Source: JAAYYF01 sp040255585 (GTDB lineage Bacteria; Deinococcota; Deinococci; Deinococcales; Trueperaceae). Taken from it: a stretch of DNA of 64,000 nucleotides. The translations under genes were made by a program, and so were the position numbers. The notes under the pieces were generated by a model. The model had not been told where the DNA came from, did no database searches, and saw only the letters and a list, made by a program, of their open reading frames with translations. The stretch spans positions 1-64,000 of the forward strand of contig JBDZVI010000001.1 of the NCBI GenBank assembly GCA_040255585.1. The letters run 5' to 3'. Shown in pieces: positions 33,027 to 41,736 of the stretch (positions are counted from its first letter, which is position 1; every line of letters starts with the position of its first letter).

Positions 33027-34181
33027 GTGAAGATCACGGGCATCGACCTGTTCCCCATCCGCATGAGGCCCGTCAAGACGGGTTACCGCGCCGAGGACGA
33101 GCTGTCCGCCATCGCGCGGGTCGATACGATCCTGATCCGCATCAACACCGACACGGACCTGTACGGCCTCGGCGAGGCGGCGACCATCAGGTCGTACTTC
33201 AACCAGACTTCCGGGACGATGTTGGAGTGGCTGAAGGACTCCGCCCAGGTGCTCGTCGGAGCGGACCCGCTCAACTTCCACGACGTCAACCGCCGCATCC
33301 ATCCGGTAAGCGGCGAGAAGCCGCCCGGCACCCAGCCCGCGCGCGCCGCGATCGACATGGCTCTGCACGACCTGGCGGGGCGGGCCTACGGGGTGCCCGT
33401 CTACCAGCTGCTCGGAGGCGCCTACAGGACGGAGTTCGAGATGCTCACGAACCTGTACGACGAGACGGCCGAGGAGAAGGTCGCGTCCGCCTTGGAGTTC
33501 GTCGCCAAGGGCTTCAAGGGCCTGAAGATCAAAGTGGGCGACAGCTTCATCATGGGGGGCTACAGCATGGACAACGTGCGCCACGAGCTCGGCATGTTGC
33601 AGGCCGTCCTCGAGGCGGTACCGCCTGACATCTACGTCGACGCCGACTCGAACCAGTCGTGGCAGACGGCCAAGTTCGCGGTGCGCGCCGTAGAGTGGCT
33701 GACTCATGACCGGTTCTACCCGAACCTGTCGATCGAGCAGCCGCTGCATCATCTCGACTTCGCCGGGCACGGCTACGTGAGGAACGCCTTGCCCGTGCCC
33801 CTGATCCTCGACGAGACCATCACGTCGCCGGAAGCGATGCTGCAAGCCGTCAAGCATGACGCCTGCGACCGCATCGTCCTTAAGATGAACCGCGTCGGGG
33901 GCTACCTCAACGCCAAGCGCATCGCGGCGATCTGCGAGGCCGAGGGCGTCGGCATCAGCCTGGACACCATGCCGTTCACGAAGCTGGGCGATACCGCGCA
34001 CTGCCACCTGGCAGCAGCGCTTCGCGACCCTTACCCCATCGATGCCGAAGGCCACCTCTGGTTCAGCGACACCCCTATCAAGGGTGGCCTCGAGGTGGAC
34101 GGTGGGACGGCCAGGATCGGCGACGCCCCAGGCCTCGGGGTCGAGCTGGACTTCGACAAGCTGGAGGAGATGGCGATCTGA
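33027..34181 (+). CDS. Enolase-superfamily sugar-acid dehydratase or isomerase
   Basis: A 384-residue enzyme of the mandelate racemase/muconate lactonizing group. Seen are K167 and K169 (GLKIKVG), acidic ligands in the VDADSN block near 204-209, E in LSIEQPL, E in ILDETI and LKMNRVGG near the end of the barrel. K-x-K plus the three acidic ligands fits an acid-sugar dehydratase or a cycloisomerase. In the context of aldose dehydrogenase and lactonase genes, L-fuconate or a similar aldonate is a reasonable substrate. GTG start with GGAGGTAG upstream, three bases after the M42 gene. Confidence 0.87.
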   Translation: MKITGIDLFPIRMRPVKTGYRAEDELSAIARVDTILIRINTDTDLYGLGEAATIRSYFNQTSGTMLEWLKDSAQVLVGADPLNFHDVNRRIHPVSGEKPPGTQPARAAIDMALHDLAGRAYGVPVYQLLGGAYRTEFEMLTNLYDETAEEKVASALEFVAKGFKGLKIKVGDSFIMGGYSMDNVRHELGMLQAVLEAVPPDIYVDADSNQSWQTAKFAVRAVEWLTHDRFYPNLSIEQPLHHLDFAGHGYVRNALPVPLILDETITSPEAMLQAVKHDACDRIVLKMNRVGGYLNAKRIAAICEAEGVGISLDTMPFTKLGDTAHCHLAAALRDPYPIDAEGHLWFSDTPIKGGLEVDGGTARIGDAPGLGVELDFDKLEEMAI

Positions 34182-35563
34182 AGCCGCCCAACGTCCTCTG
34201 GATCATCGCCGACCAGCTGCGCTACCAGGCGCTTGGCTCCAGCGGTGACCCTAACGTGAAGACCTGGTCTCTGGACCGGCTGGCGGCGCAAAGCGTGCGC
34301 TGCACCCAGGCCGTGAGCCAGTACCCGGTCTGCATGCCGTTCAGGGCAGCGTTGATGACCGCGCTACCGGCGAACCTCAACGGAGTCGAGCGCCACGGGG
34401 ACTTCCTGGACCCCTCGGCGCGCACGGTGGCCCACGCGTTCGCGGAAGCCGGCTACCGGACCTCGTACGTTGGTAAGTGGCACTTGGCGCCGGAGTCCGG
34501 CGCCGCCATGGTGAGCCCTGGAGGCTGGGCGGGGCAGGACTTCTGGGTCCACCCCCGCCTGCGCGGCGGCTTCCATGACTGGTTCGGCTTCAACATCTCC
34601 AACAACTACTACGAGACGTACATCTGCACGGGCGAGAAAGTCGAACCGGTCCGCCTGCCCGGCTACCAGACCGACGCGCTCACCGACTTGAGTATCGAGT
34701 ACCTGGCCGGCATGGCAGCCTCGCGTCAGGACACGCCCTGGTTCCATGTGATCAGCTACGAGAGCCCGCACCCGGGCGCGGGCGGTCCAGGGGGCTCGGC
34801 GGGCTACCCCGCCCCCGAGACGTACGACGCGCTGTACGACCCGAGCGACCTGACGCTGCGCCCGAACGTGCCGCCGGAGGCCGAAGCCAGGGCGCGCCAA
34901 CAGCTGTCCGGCTACTACCGACTCATCGCCAACCTCGACGACAACATCGGACGCCTGCTCGAGCACCTTGACGCGACAGGCCTGGCCGACGACACCGTCG
35001 TCGTCTTCCTCTCCGACCACGGCGAGATGGGTGGAAGCCACGGTCTACGCAACAAGCAGGTGCCGTACGAGGAGTCGCTGCACGTCCCGCTCATGTTCCG
35101 CTACCCCGGGCATCTACCGCCCGGTTCGGAGTACCGCGACTCCATCTGCGGACTGGACGTCGCGCCGACCTGCCTCGGCCTCTGCGGTCTGAGCGGCATG
35201 GGGAGCGTCAAAGGTCTCGACCATTCCGGGGCCATACGGCGCCCGGCCGCCGTTCGCGGCGGCCGTCCCCTACGTGGGGCGGTCCTCGTACAGTGGAACG
35301 ACACCCGCTACAGGTTCGGGGACCATCCGTACCGGGCGCTGCGCTCGCCGCGGTACACGCTCGTCATCGGTCGCGACGACGCGTTCTGCCTGCTGTTCGA
35401 CCGGGAAACCGACCCATACGAGCTACGGAACCTCTACTGGGATAGCGAGCGTTCCGGGTTGCGGGATCGGTTGGGCGCCGAACTGCTCACGTTGTTGGCG
35501 CAAGCCGATGAGAAGCCACCCGGGTACGTCGTCGCGCGGGTGCGGGGGCACCGCGAGCCGTAG
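34178..35563 (+). CDS. Sulfatase (formylglycine-dependent) with a CTG start
   Basis: A 461-residue type I sulfatase. The nucleophile motif is C52-M-P-F-R56 (CxPxR), to be modified to formylglycine. D12 in WIIADQLRY is a calcium ligand, and SDHGEMGGSHGL near residue 285 supplies Asp/His ligands. The frame has no ATG or GTG before the essential N-terminal strand NVLWIIADQ. The only candidate is CTG at 34178, overlapping the stop of the dehydratase gene (CTGA), with GGAGGAG eight bases upstream. The alternative GTG at 34256 would delete the D12 strand. It should remove sulfate from a sugar. Confidence 0.85.
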   Translation: MKPPNVLWIIADQLRYQALGSSGDPNVKTWSLDRLAAQSVRCTQAVSQYPVCMPFRAALMTALPANLNGVERHGDFLDPSARTVAHAFAEAGYRTSYVGKWHLAPESGAAMVSPGGWAGQDFWVHPRLRGGFHDWFGFNISNNYYETYICTGEKVEPVRLPGYQTDALTDLSIEYLAGMAASRQDTPWFHVISYESPHPGAGGPGGSAGYPAPETYDALYDPSDLTLRPNVPPEAEARARQQLSGYYRLIANLDDNIGRLLEHLDATGLADDTVVVFLSDHGEMGGSHGLRNKQVPYEESLHVPLMFRYPGHLPPGSEYRDSICGLDVAPTCLGLCGLSGMGSVKGLDHSGAIRRPAAVRGGRPLRGAVLVQWNDTRYRFGDHPYRALRSPRYTLVIGRDDAFCLLFDRETDPYELRNLYWDSERSGLRDRLGAELLTLLAQADEKPPGYVVARVRGHREP

Positions 35564-35569
35564 CGGCGC

Positions 35570-35592
35570 GTAGGACGCGTATCGCGTCCTAC
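35570..35592. terminator. Bidirectional hairpin between convergent operons
   Basis: GTAGGACGCG and CGCGTCCTAC form a perfect 10-base stem with a 3-base loop. It lies seven bases past the sulfatase stop and 23 bases before the stop of the minus-strand M24 gene, the right place for a terminator shared by both. No T-run. Confidence 0.65.
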
Positions 35593-35614
35593 CGACCCGC
35601 CGGCAGCGCCCATC

Positions 35615-36817
35615 TCAACCGTCGACTACCATCTCGCTCAACCCCCGCGGGTACAGCGACAACCTCTCGCACCCTTCCTCGGTGATAAGGACCGTATCGG
35701 AATGCCGGAACCCGGCCAGCCCGGGAACGTAGATGCCCGGCTCGACGGAGAGGATCATCCCGGCTCGTATCGGCGTGTGGTCGTCGAGGTCGAGGAACGG
35801 GTGCTCATGCCCCTCCATGCCGAAACTGTGGCCCGTATGGTGACGCAAGTACCGACCCATGCCCAGCTCGTCTCGGATGAAGCCGGACACCTCCCGCTCG
35901 ACGTCCGCGCAAGTGCGGCCGGGGCGTAGCGCGGCGAGCGCGACGTCCTGGGCCGCCAACATGGCCTCGAAATACGTTACGCAAGCCTCGGCCGGCCGCC
36001 CGAAGAACATAGTCCTCTCGAGTTCCGACTCGTACCCGCCGACGACCCCGAAGGCGCCCGTTATGATCACGTCCCCGCCACGCAAGCCCTCGTTCCCGTG
36101 CAGCCCGTGCGGGTTGGCGGTGTTGCTCCCGCGGATGAACATCGCGTTCGCAGGCATGCCCTCACGCGACTTCGGGACGTAGCGGTCTCCGAGCTCGCGC
36201 AGCATCTCGCCCGTGGTCGTGAGGCTCGCCTCTTGCGAGACACGGAGCTCGCTGGCGCCCTCGACCATCAGGTCCTGCATGACGCGGTGCGCGCGGTCGC
36301 CCCATACGCACGCTTCGCGCACCAGCGCGACCTCGGCGGGGCTCTTGACGATGCGGAGGTCATCCACGAACTCCAGGTGCGTCGCCACTTCCCTGCCAAG
36401 CGCTTGGCTCAGCCTAGGGCCGCGATAACCCCACCTATGCTCGTAGCCGTCCAGGTCGGCGGTGAGGGAGGCGTTTGCCAGCCCAGCGTCCGCGAGCAGG
36501 TCCATCAGGTGCGACATCGGGTGCTTGCCCGAGCCCCCGCCCGGGTACTCGGGGTACGTGCGCACGTGCTCGAGCTGCCTCGCCTGCTGCCGAACGTGGT
36601 CGACCTCGAGCTGCGGGACAAGGATGTGCGGATCGGCGTCCACAGGCACCACGAGGACGACGGGGCGCTCGGTAGCGGCGAAGTGGAAGCCGGTGAGGTA
36701 ACTGATGCGGACGGGTCCGAAGACGCACATCGCAGAGAAGCCGGCGGCCTCGAGGGTGCGCCGCAACGCCGCGACGCGTGCCTCGTGCTCGTGGGTGGGG
36801 ATCTCGAGCCGGTCCAT
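35615..36817 (-). CDS. M24-family protein with degenerate metal site
   Basis: A 400-residue protein with the creatinase N-domain and the pita-bread C-domain. The metal site is altered: the first Asp position reads T253 (VIITGAFG), the second is E264 (GYESELERT), the late Glu position is S373 (FRHSDTV). H330 and E359 (VEPGIYV) remain. Creatinase is a known metal-free member of this fold, so this may be a creatinase-like C-N hydrolase rather than an aminopeptidase. It is the last gene of a minus-strand operon with an IclR regulator, and three bases separate it from the hydroxyacid dehydrogenase. Confidence 0.82.
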   Translation of the reverse strand: MDRLEIPTHEHEARVAALRRTLEAAGFSAMCVFGPVRISYLTGFHFAATERPVVLVVPVDADPHILVPQLEVDHVRQQARQLEHVRTYPEYPGGGSGKHPMSHLMDLLADAGLANASLTADLDGYEHRWGYRGPRLSQALGREVATHLEFVDDLRIVKSPAEVALVREACVWGDRAHRVMQDLMVEGASELRVSQEASLTTTGEMLRELGDRYVPKSREGMPANAMFIRGSNTANPHGLHGNEGLRGGDVIITGAFGVVGGYESELERTMFFGRPAEACVTYFEAMLAAQDVALAALRPGRTCADVEREVSGFIRDELGMGRYLRHHTGHSFGMEGHEHPFLDLDDHTPIRAGMILSVEPGIYVPGLAGFRHSDTVLITEEGCERLSLYPRGLSEMVVDG

Positions 36818-36820
36818 GCC

Positions 36821-37849
36821 TCAGTACATCCTCTTCGTGTCGAGCCGGTTCAGCAGCGGCTCTCCGGCCAGGTACCTCCGCAGGTTCTCGCAGAAGAGCT
36901 CGACGAGTCGCTCGTTCTCGTGCTCTCCTGTGCTCGCGGAGTGCGGGTAGATGGTGACGTTCGGGTGGGTCCAGAGCGGGCTCGTCTCGGGCAGCGGCTC
37001 CACCGCCGCAACGTCTAACGCCGCATGCGCCAAGCGCCCGGAGTCGAGGGCGGCCAGCAGGGCCGGCTCGTGCACCACGGCACCGCGCGCGATGTTCACG
37101 AGGACGGCGCCGGGTTTCATGGCCGCGAAAGCCGCCTCGTTCATCAGGCCCTCCGTCTCCGGAGTATGGGGCGTCACGAGACACACGTAATCCGCCTCGG
37201 CGAGCAGGTCGCGCAAGCCGTCCGCGCCGTAGAGGGCGTCGACCCCGAGGTCGGCGGCGTCCTGGCCTCCTACCGCGCGTTTGCTGGCGATCACGCGCAT
37301 GCCGAAGGCCTTCGCCAACCGGGCCACTTCCTTGCCGATCCGGCCCAGGCCGACGATGCCGAGCGTCTTGCCGGACAGCTCGCCCGTGGTGAAGCGCTGC
37401 CACGACCGCCGAGCCTGCTGGTCGCGCGCCAACCCGGCGCGCTTCACATGCTCCAGCACGATCATCATGACGAACTCGGCCAGCGGCTTGGCATGCACGC
37501 CGCTGGCGGTGGTGAAGACGATGCCCGTCTCGTCCAGGCGATGGCGCTTGACCAGTTGCCCTATCCCGGCGCTGGAAGCCTGCAACCAGCGCACGCCCGG
37601 CGCCTTGCACGCCCAGCCGGCGATATCGGTGTAGTCGAAGTCGAAGAGGACCTCGGCGCGCGCGAGGAGCGAGTCCCAGTCCGCCTGCTCGGCCGGCGTG
37701 CGGACGAGCGCCGTGCCGACGTGGTCCGCGATGTAACGCGGCCGCGGCAGCAGCTCGGGTCGGTAGTGCACACGGACCCCAGGGTCGACGCCGCACACGC
37801 GCTCGACCAGCTCGGGCTCGACGTAGGAACAGATCAGTACCTCGGTCAT
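36821..37849 (-). CDS. D-isomer-specific 2-hydroxyacid dehydrogenase
   Basis: A 342-residue NAD(P)-dependent enzyme. The nucleotide motif is TLGIVGLGRIGKEVARLA, the catalytic Arg lies in NIARGAVV, and the catalytic His in VTIYPHSAS. The family reduces or oxidises D-2-hydroxy acids such as glyoxylate, hydroxypyruvate or phosphoglycerate. It would take a 2-keto acid produced by the operon. AGGAG precedes the ATG by six bases. Possible substrate unknown. Confidence 0.88.
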   Translation of the reverse strand: MTEVLICSYVEPELVERVCGVDPGVRVHYRPELLPRPRYIADHVGTALVRTPAEQADWDSLLARAEVLFDFDYTDIAGWACKAPGVRWLQASSAGIGQLVKRHRLDETGIVFTTASGVHAKPLAEFVMMIVLEHVKRAGLARDQQARRSWQRFTTGELSGKTLGIVGLGRIGKEVARLAKAFGMRVIASKRAVGGQDAADLGVDALYGADGLRDLLAEADYVCLVTPHTPETEGLMNEAAFAAMKPGAVLVNIARGAVVHEPALLAALDSGRLAHAALDVAAVEPLPETSPLWTHPNVTIYPHSASTGEHENERLVELFCENLRRYLAGEPLLNRLDTKRMY

Positions 37850-37898
37850 CTCGTTCTCCTGGACGGTCGGGGCGGTACCTGAGCCGCCACCCTCAAGG

Positions 37899-38699
37899 TC
37901 ACGGCTCGCGCATCTCTTGCGCGAACTCGTCGGCGACCGAGCGCACGAGCACGGCTAGTTCCGGCACGCGGTCGTCCGTCATCCGGATAGACGGTCCGGA
38001 GATGCTGATGGCTGCGCTCACCGCCCCGGAACTGCCGCGCAGCCCGACGGCGATGCAGCGTGCACCCTGCTCGTACTCCTCGTCGTCGAGCGCGTAACCT
38101 TGGCGTTCGACACCCCTCAGATGCTCGACGAGCTCGTCGCGAGTGCTGATGGTGCTACCCGTGTAGGCCTCGAGGCCCGAGAAGCGGACGACCTCCTCGA
38201 ACAGCTCGGGGCCGAAGTCGGCCAGGAAGACCTTGCCGGACGCCGTGCAATGCAGCGGCGCCAAGGTACCGACTGGCGTCGACACCCGCATGATGAGGGG
38301 CGACTCGACGTGGTTCAGGTAGATGATGGACGTCCCGTACAGGGCGGCCAGACTAGCGGACTCCTTGGTCTCGTCCACCAGGCGCTCGAGGTACGGCTGA
38401 GCGTGCTGGCTGAACTCGTGCTTCAGGAGCATCGCCCTGTTCAGGTCGGCTATGCCACGTCCCACCCCGTAGCGCTTCGACGCCTGATGCTGCGTGACGT
38501 ACCCGAGCGACATCAGGCTCTGCACGAGCCTATGCACCGTGCTAGCGGGCAGCCCGGCCTCTATCGTCAGGTCGGTGATGGAGAAGGGCGCACGAGAGCG
38601 CGCCAGTATCTCGATCAAGCGAAGCGCTCGCTCCACGGCGCGCACGGAGCCGGAACGGTCGTGGGATCGATCGGAAACTGCCACCCGCGCATCTTCCAT
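37899..38699 (-). CDS. IclR-family transcriptional regulator
   Basis: A 266-residue regulator. The winged-helix part is residues 17-75 (ALRLIEILARSRAPFSITDL, then EAGLPASTVHRLVQSLMSLGYV), and the GAF-like effector domain follows (SLAALYGTSIIYLNHVES, LHCTASGKVFLA, ISGPSIRM). It sits between a DUF885 gene and the hydroxyacid dehydrogenase on the minus strand and probably controls both operons that diverge from 39903-40064. Confidence 0.92.
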   Translation of the reverse strand: MEDARVAVSDRSHDRSGSVRAVERALRLIEILARSRAPFSITDLTIEAGLPASTVHRLVQSLMSLGYVTQHQASKRYGVGRGIADLNRAMLLKHEFSQHAQPYLERLVDETKESASLAALYGTSIIYLNHVESPLIMRVSTPVGTLAPLHCTASGKVFLADFGPELFEEVVRFSGLEAYTGSTISTRDELVEHLRGVERQGYALDDEEYEQGARCIAVGLRGSSGAVSAAISISGPSIRMTDDRVPELAVLVRSVADEFAQEMREP

Positions 38700-38702
38700 G
38701 GC

Positions 38703-39902
38703 TCAAACGAACAGCTTCATGCTCTGAACGGTGTTGAGGCTACCATAGAGGTATTCGACGAAGGCGCCGAAGCGCTCGGCCGGAACCCTCTCGCGGACTT
38801 CCCGGACGGCCTCGTCGCCGAACCAGTACGAGGCTATGAACGGGCCGCGGTAAGGGTGGGCGGCCATGCGCAGCCGACCCTCCACCCAAGCGGGTTGGGG
38901 GAAAGCCGTCTCCTGCAAGTACTCGCGCACGCGCGCCTGCTCCCACCCCTCGCCCATCAGGTACCAGGCGGCGCTGGTCGCCGCCGCCGAACGGACGGAC
39001 CTCAGCCGCATGTAGATGGCGTCGTCGAGGGAGTCGACCCAGTCGATGACGTAGATGCCCTGGTCGCCGATGCCTTCCTGGACCGCGCCGGTCGAGAGGT
39101 TCGCCGCGCACAGCAGAGCGTCGGCCGGACTCGCCCCCGCCGCCACTCGGGCGTGGGTGAACAGCATGTGCGTCGAATGGCCCGGGAAGACCTCGTGCGC
39201 CACCAGGTGCTTCAGGGCCGAACGCGTGAAGCTCAGATCGACGTTGAGGTCCATCAATCCATCGCCGAACCGGCACCGCGCCGTGTACGGCATGTCGGTG
39301 ACTGGGTTCAGCGCCATGTGATAGTCGCCGGTGGGGAACACGCGCGCGTCGGTCAGCTGCTGGGCCTCCGCCATCAGCGCCTCGAACAGCGCCGGCACCT
39401 TCCCGCCGTCGACGAAACGTTCCGACTCCCAACGCTTCGAGCGCTCCGCCAAGCTCCCGTGACGGTAGCCGGATGACACGAGCAGCGCGTCGAGCTCGCC
39501 GACGAGTTCGTCCAACCGCTCGGGCGCGACGGGCCCCGCGGGCACGCCGACGAGCCGCTCGAGCTTCTCGGCGAAGGAGAGCGTCTGGCCGCCGAACAGC
39601 TGGACCGCGGCCCTGAGGGAGTCGACGAGGCCGAGGAGGAGCACGCGCCTCGGCCCTGCCTCGTAACGCTCGGCCGCGGCCTCGAGCGCAGCGATGCGGT
39701 CATGCGCCTCGTCCCAGTCCGCGATGCGCTCCACCTGCACCAACCCATCGCCCAGGTAGAGCGGCACCAGCCCTTCCGTGTCGAGCGCGCCCTCCCCGGA
39801 CGCGCGTCCACGCTCGAGGCGATCTATCCCCATCACCACGGACGCAAGCTCCTGCCCGATCTCACGGTCGCTCGCAGTCACCTTCGTTCCTGGCTCGTCC
39901 AT
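38703..39902 (-). CDS. DUF885-like putative zinc metallopeptidase
   Basis: A 399-residue protein. The HEVFPGH motif at 236-242, followed by STH, matches the HExxxGH zinc signature of the DUF885 family. Another conserved-looking block, NLSTGAVQEGIGDQGIY near 270, is where the third ligand (Glu) would lie. The protein is shorter than typical DUF885 members (500-600 residues), lacking part of the N-terminal helical region. Cytosolic, no signal peptide. It heads the minus-strand operon, and a GGAG ribosome site precedes its ATG. Likely a peptidase for the imported compound; the reaction is not established. Confidence 0.78.
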   Translation of the reverse strand: MDEPGTKVTASDREIGQELASVVMGIDRLERGRASGEGALDTEGLVPLYLGDGLVQVERIADWDEAHDRIAALEAAAERYEAGPRRVLLLGLVDSLRAAVQLFGGQTLSFAEKLERLVGVPAGPVAPERLDELVGELDALLVSSGYRHGSLAERSKRWESERFVDGGKVPALFEALMAEAQQLTDARVFPTGDYHMALNPVTDMPYTARCRFGDGLMDLNVDLSFTRSALKHLVAHEVFPGHSTHMLFTHARVAAGASPADALLCAANLSTGAVQEGIGDQGIYVIDWVDSLDDAIYMRLRSVRSAAATSAAWYLMGEGWEQARVREYLQETAFPQPAWVEGRLRMAAHPYRGPFIASYWFGDEAVREVRERVPAERFGAFVEYLYGSLNTVQSMKLFV

Positions 39903-39927
39903 ACTCGTCTCCTTCGCTCGGCTTCTT

Positions 39928-39948
39928 GTATTCTACCCTGCGGAATAC
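39928..39948. promoter_or_regulatory. Candidate IclR operator
   Basis: GTATTC-N9-GAATAC is a perfect 6-base inverted repeat in the divergent promoter region, upstream of the -35 of the plus-strand promoter. A second imperfect palindrome (GGAATA-CCA-TATGCC) overlaps its right arm. IclR proteins bind such AT-rich palindromes. Confidence 0.4.
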
Positions 39949-39964
39949 CATATGCCATGCGGCG

Positions 39965-39993
39965 TTGACAATGCCAGCCCGGCTCTGTAAGCT
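39965..39993 (+). promoter_or_regulatory. Promoter of the second Opp-type importer operon
   Basis: TTGACA at 39965-39970 and TAAGCT at 39988-39993 are separated by 17 bases. The start codon of the binding protein is 72 bases further downstream, preceded by GAGGAGG. Confidence 0.6.
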
Positions 39994-40064
39994 CTCGACA
40001 TCACACCGTGCTGCCAAAATCGCCTAAGTAGCATGGGTGACTAGAATTTCGAGGAGGCCGATCG

Positions 40065-41672
40065 ATGCAGGGACTAAGGCGCTTCGTTTCCAGGACCATC
40101 TGGTCGCTATGCTTGGTAATTCCGCTTGCCGGAATGGCAGCGGCTCAAGAACGCGGCGGGACGCTCACCGTCGCGCTGAACTACGACCTCGACACGTTGG
40201 ATCCGTACGCCAGCGGCTTCCTCACGGACGTCCAGGCCACCTTCCTGGCCGGCCTGGTGGCGCCGGATCATGACGCCCAGTACGTTCCCGTGTTGGCGCA
40301 GGAAGTGCCGACGCTCGAGAACGGCGGCATCGTCCTGAGCGAGGACGGCAGCAAGATGACGGTGACCTATCACCTCCGCCCCGGCGTCAAGTGGGCCGAC
40401 GGCGAGCCGGTCACCTCGGCCGACGTGGTGTTCACGTGGGAAGCCATCAAGGACCCGAACTACCTGGGGCCCGAGAAGGACGGCACCGCCGAGATCGAGC
40501 GGATCGAGACCCCGGACGACCTGACGGCCGTCATCTACTACGACGGCGTGTACTCGGGGTTCAAGGCCTCGCTCTTCACCTACGGCGTCCTCCCCAAGCA
40601 CGCCCTCGAGGGCAAGGACCTCAACAAGGACCCGTACTGGGACGCGCCGTTCGGCGCCGGCCCGTTCATGGTGACCGAGTTCAGCCGCGGCCAGCACGTC
40701 ATCGTCGAGCGCAACCCCTACTACTTCGAGACCGACGCCAACGGCGTTCAACTGCCGTACCTAGACCGCATCGTCTTCAAGATCATCCCCGACTCGAACA
40801 CTCAGACGACGCAGCTCCGCTCCGGCGAGGTCGGTTTCGCCTACAACGTCCCCTACACCTCGTTGGCGACGCTCAGGAACACGCCCAACCTGGAGATCAT
40901 CAGCGCCAAGACCCTGGCCTTCCGTCACGTCACGTTCAACCTCAGGAACGAGCTACTCGCCGACCTCGCCGTCCGGCAGGCGTTCGCGCACGCCATCGAT
41001 CGCACCACGCTGAACCGCGCGCTCGGCGACTACATGCTCCCCATCGACACGTTCGTGGTCTCCACCTTCGCGTACGCCAGCGACGACGTGCCCACCTACG
41101 GCTACGACCCCGAACTCGCGCGCCAGCTGCTCCTCGACGCGGGCTACGCGCCCGGCCGCGACGGCGTCATGGAGAAAGACGGCAAGCGACTCTCGTTCGA
41201 CTTCATGACGCAGGCAGGCCGCGCCGAGTACGAGACGGCGCAACAGGTCCTGATAGCCCAGCTGAAGGCCATCGGCATCGAGCTGAAGCCAGACAACAAG
41301 GCCGGCGCCGCCCTCTCGGAAGCCCGGCGCAACGGCGGGTTCGACGTCTGGTACTCCGGCTGGATCACGCCTGCCGACCCGATCGACTCCTACGTCTCCT
41401 TCTACGCCACCAACGGCTTCAACAACGGCGGCGCGTACAGCAACCCGGCCGCCGACGCCGCCCTCTACGCCGCGGCAGGTTCGCTCGACCCAGAAGAGGT
41501 CGAAGCCCGCATGCACGAGGCCCAGCAGATCGTGCTCTCCGACCTGCCCTCCATCCCCCTCTTCGAGACCCCGTCCATCGTCGTGACGACCAACAAGCTG
41601 CAGGGGTTCGTATCCAACCCGACCAACCAGACGAACTTCCGGCAAGTCGCGCCCTGGTGGCTAGCCAAGTAG
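40065..41672 (+). CDS. ABC substrate-binding protein, OppA/DppA-like family 5
   Basis: A 535-residue secreted protein with a signal peptide (TIWSLCLVIPLAGMAAAQ). The family layout is clear: GGTLTVALNYDLDTLDPY at the mature N-terminus, YHLRPGVKWADGEPVTSADVVFTWEAI near 105, GAGPFMVTEFSRGQHVIVERNPYYF and RQAFAHAIDRTTL. Ligand unknown: peptides or oligosaccharides. First gene of a long plus-strand operon (40065-49353) that divides from the IclR operon. A strong hairpin follows the gene. Confidence 0.9.
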   Translation: MQGLRRFVSRTIWSLCLVIPLAGMAAAQERGGTLTVALNYDLDTLDPYASGFLTDVQATFLAGLVAPDHDAQYVPVLAQEVPTLENGGIVLSEDGSKMTVTYHLRPGVKWADGEPVTSADVVFTWEAIKDPNYLGPEKDGTAEIERIETPDDLTAVIYYDGVYSGFKASLFTYGVLPKHALEGKDLNKDPYWDAPFGAGPFMVTEFSRGQHVIVERNPYYFETDANGVQLPYLDRIVFKIIPDSNTQTTQLRSGEVGFAYNVPYTSLATLRNTPNLEIISAKTLAFRHVTFNLRNELLADLAVRQAFAHAIDRTTLNRALGDYMLPIDTFVVSTFAYASDDVPTYGYDPELARQLLLDAGYAPGRDGVMEKDGKRLSFDFMTQAGRAEYETAQQVLIAQLKAIGIELKPDNKAGAALSEARRNGGFDVWYSGWITPADPIDSYVSFYATNGFNNGGAYSNPAADAALYAAAGSLDPEEVEARMHEAQQIVLSDLPSIPLFETPSIVVTTNKLQGFVSNPTNQTNFRQVAPWWLAK

Positions 41673-41685
41673 GAACGGCCACCCC

Positions 41686-41715
41686 GCTGGGAGGGGCGTA
41701 TGCGCCCCTCCCAGC
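41686..41715 (+). terminator. GC-rich hairpin between binding protein and permease genes
   Basis: GCTGGGAGGGGCG and CGCCCCTCCCAGC form a perfect 13-base stem with a TATG loop, 14 bases after the binding-protein stop and 21 before the permease start. No T-run. Same position as the hairpins at 29939 and 56932. Confidence 0.65.
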
Positions 41716-41736
41716 CGCTCTCAGGCAAGGACGACC

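Noticed and set aside
31965..34055. A 696-codon minus-strand open frame opposite the M42 and dehydratase genes
   Set aside because: It is the antisense shadow of two well-supported enzymes, has no recognisable domain and is rich in His/Asp/Val/Arg, as expected for reversed GC-rich codons.
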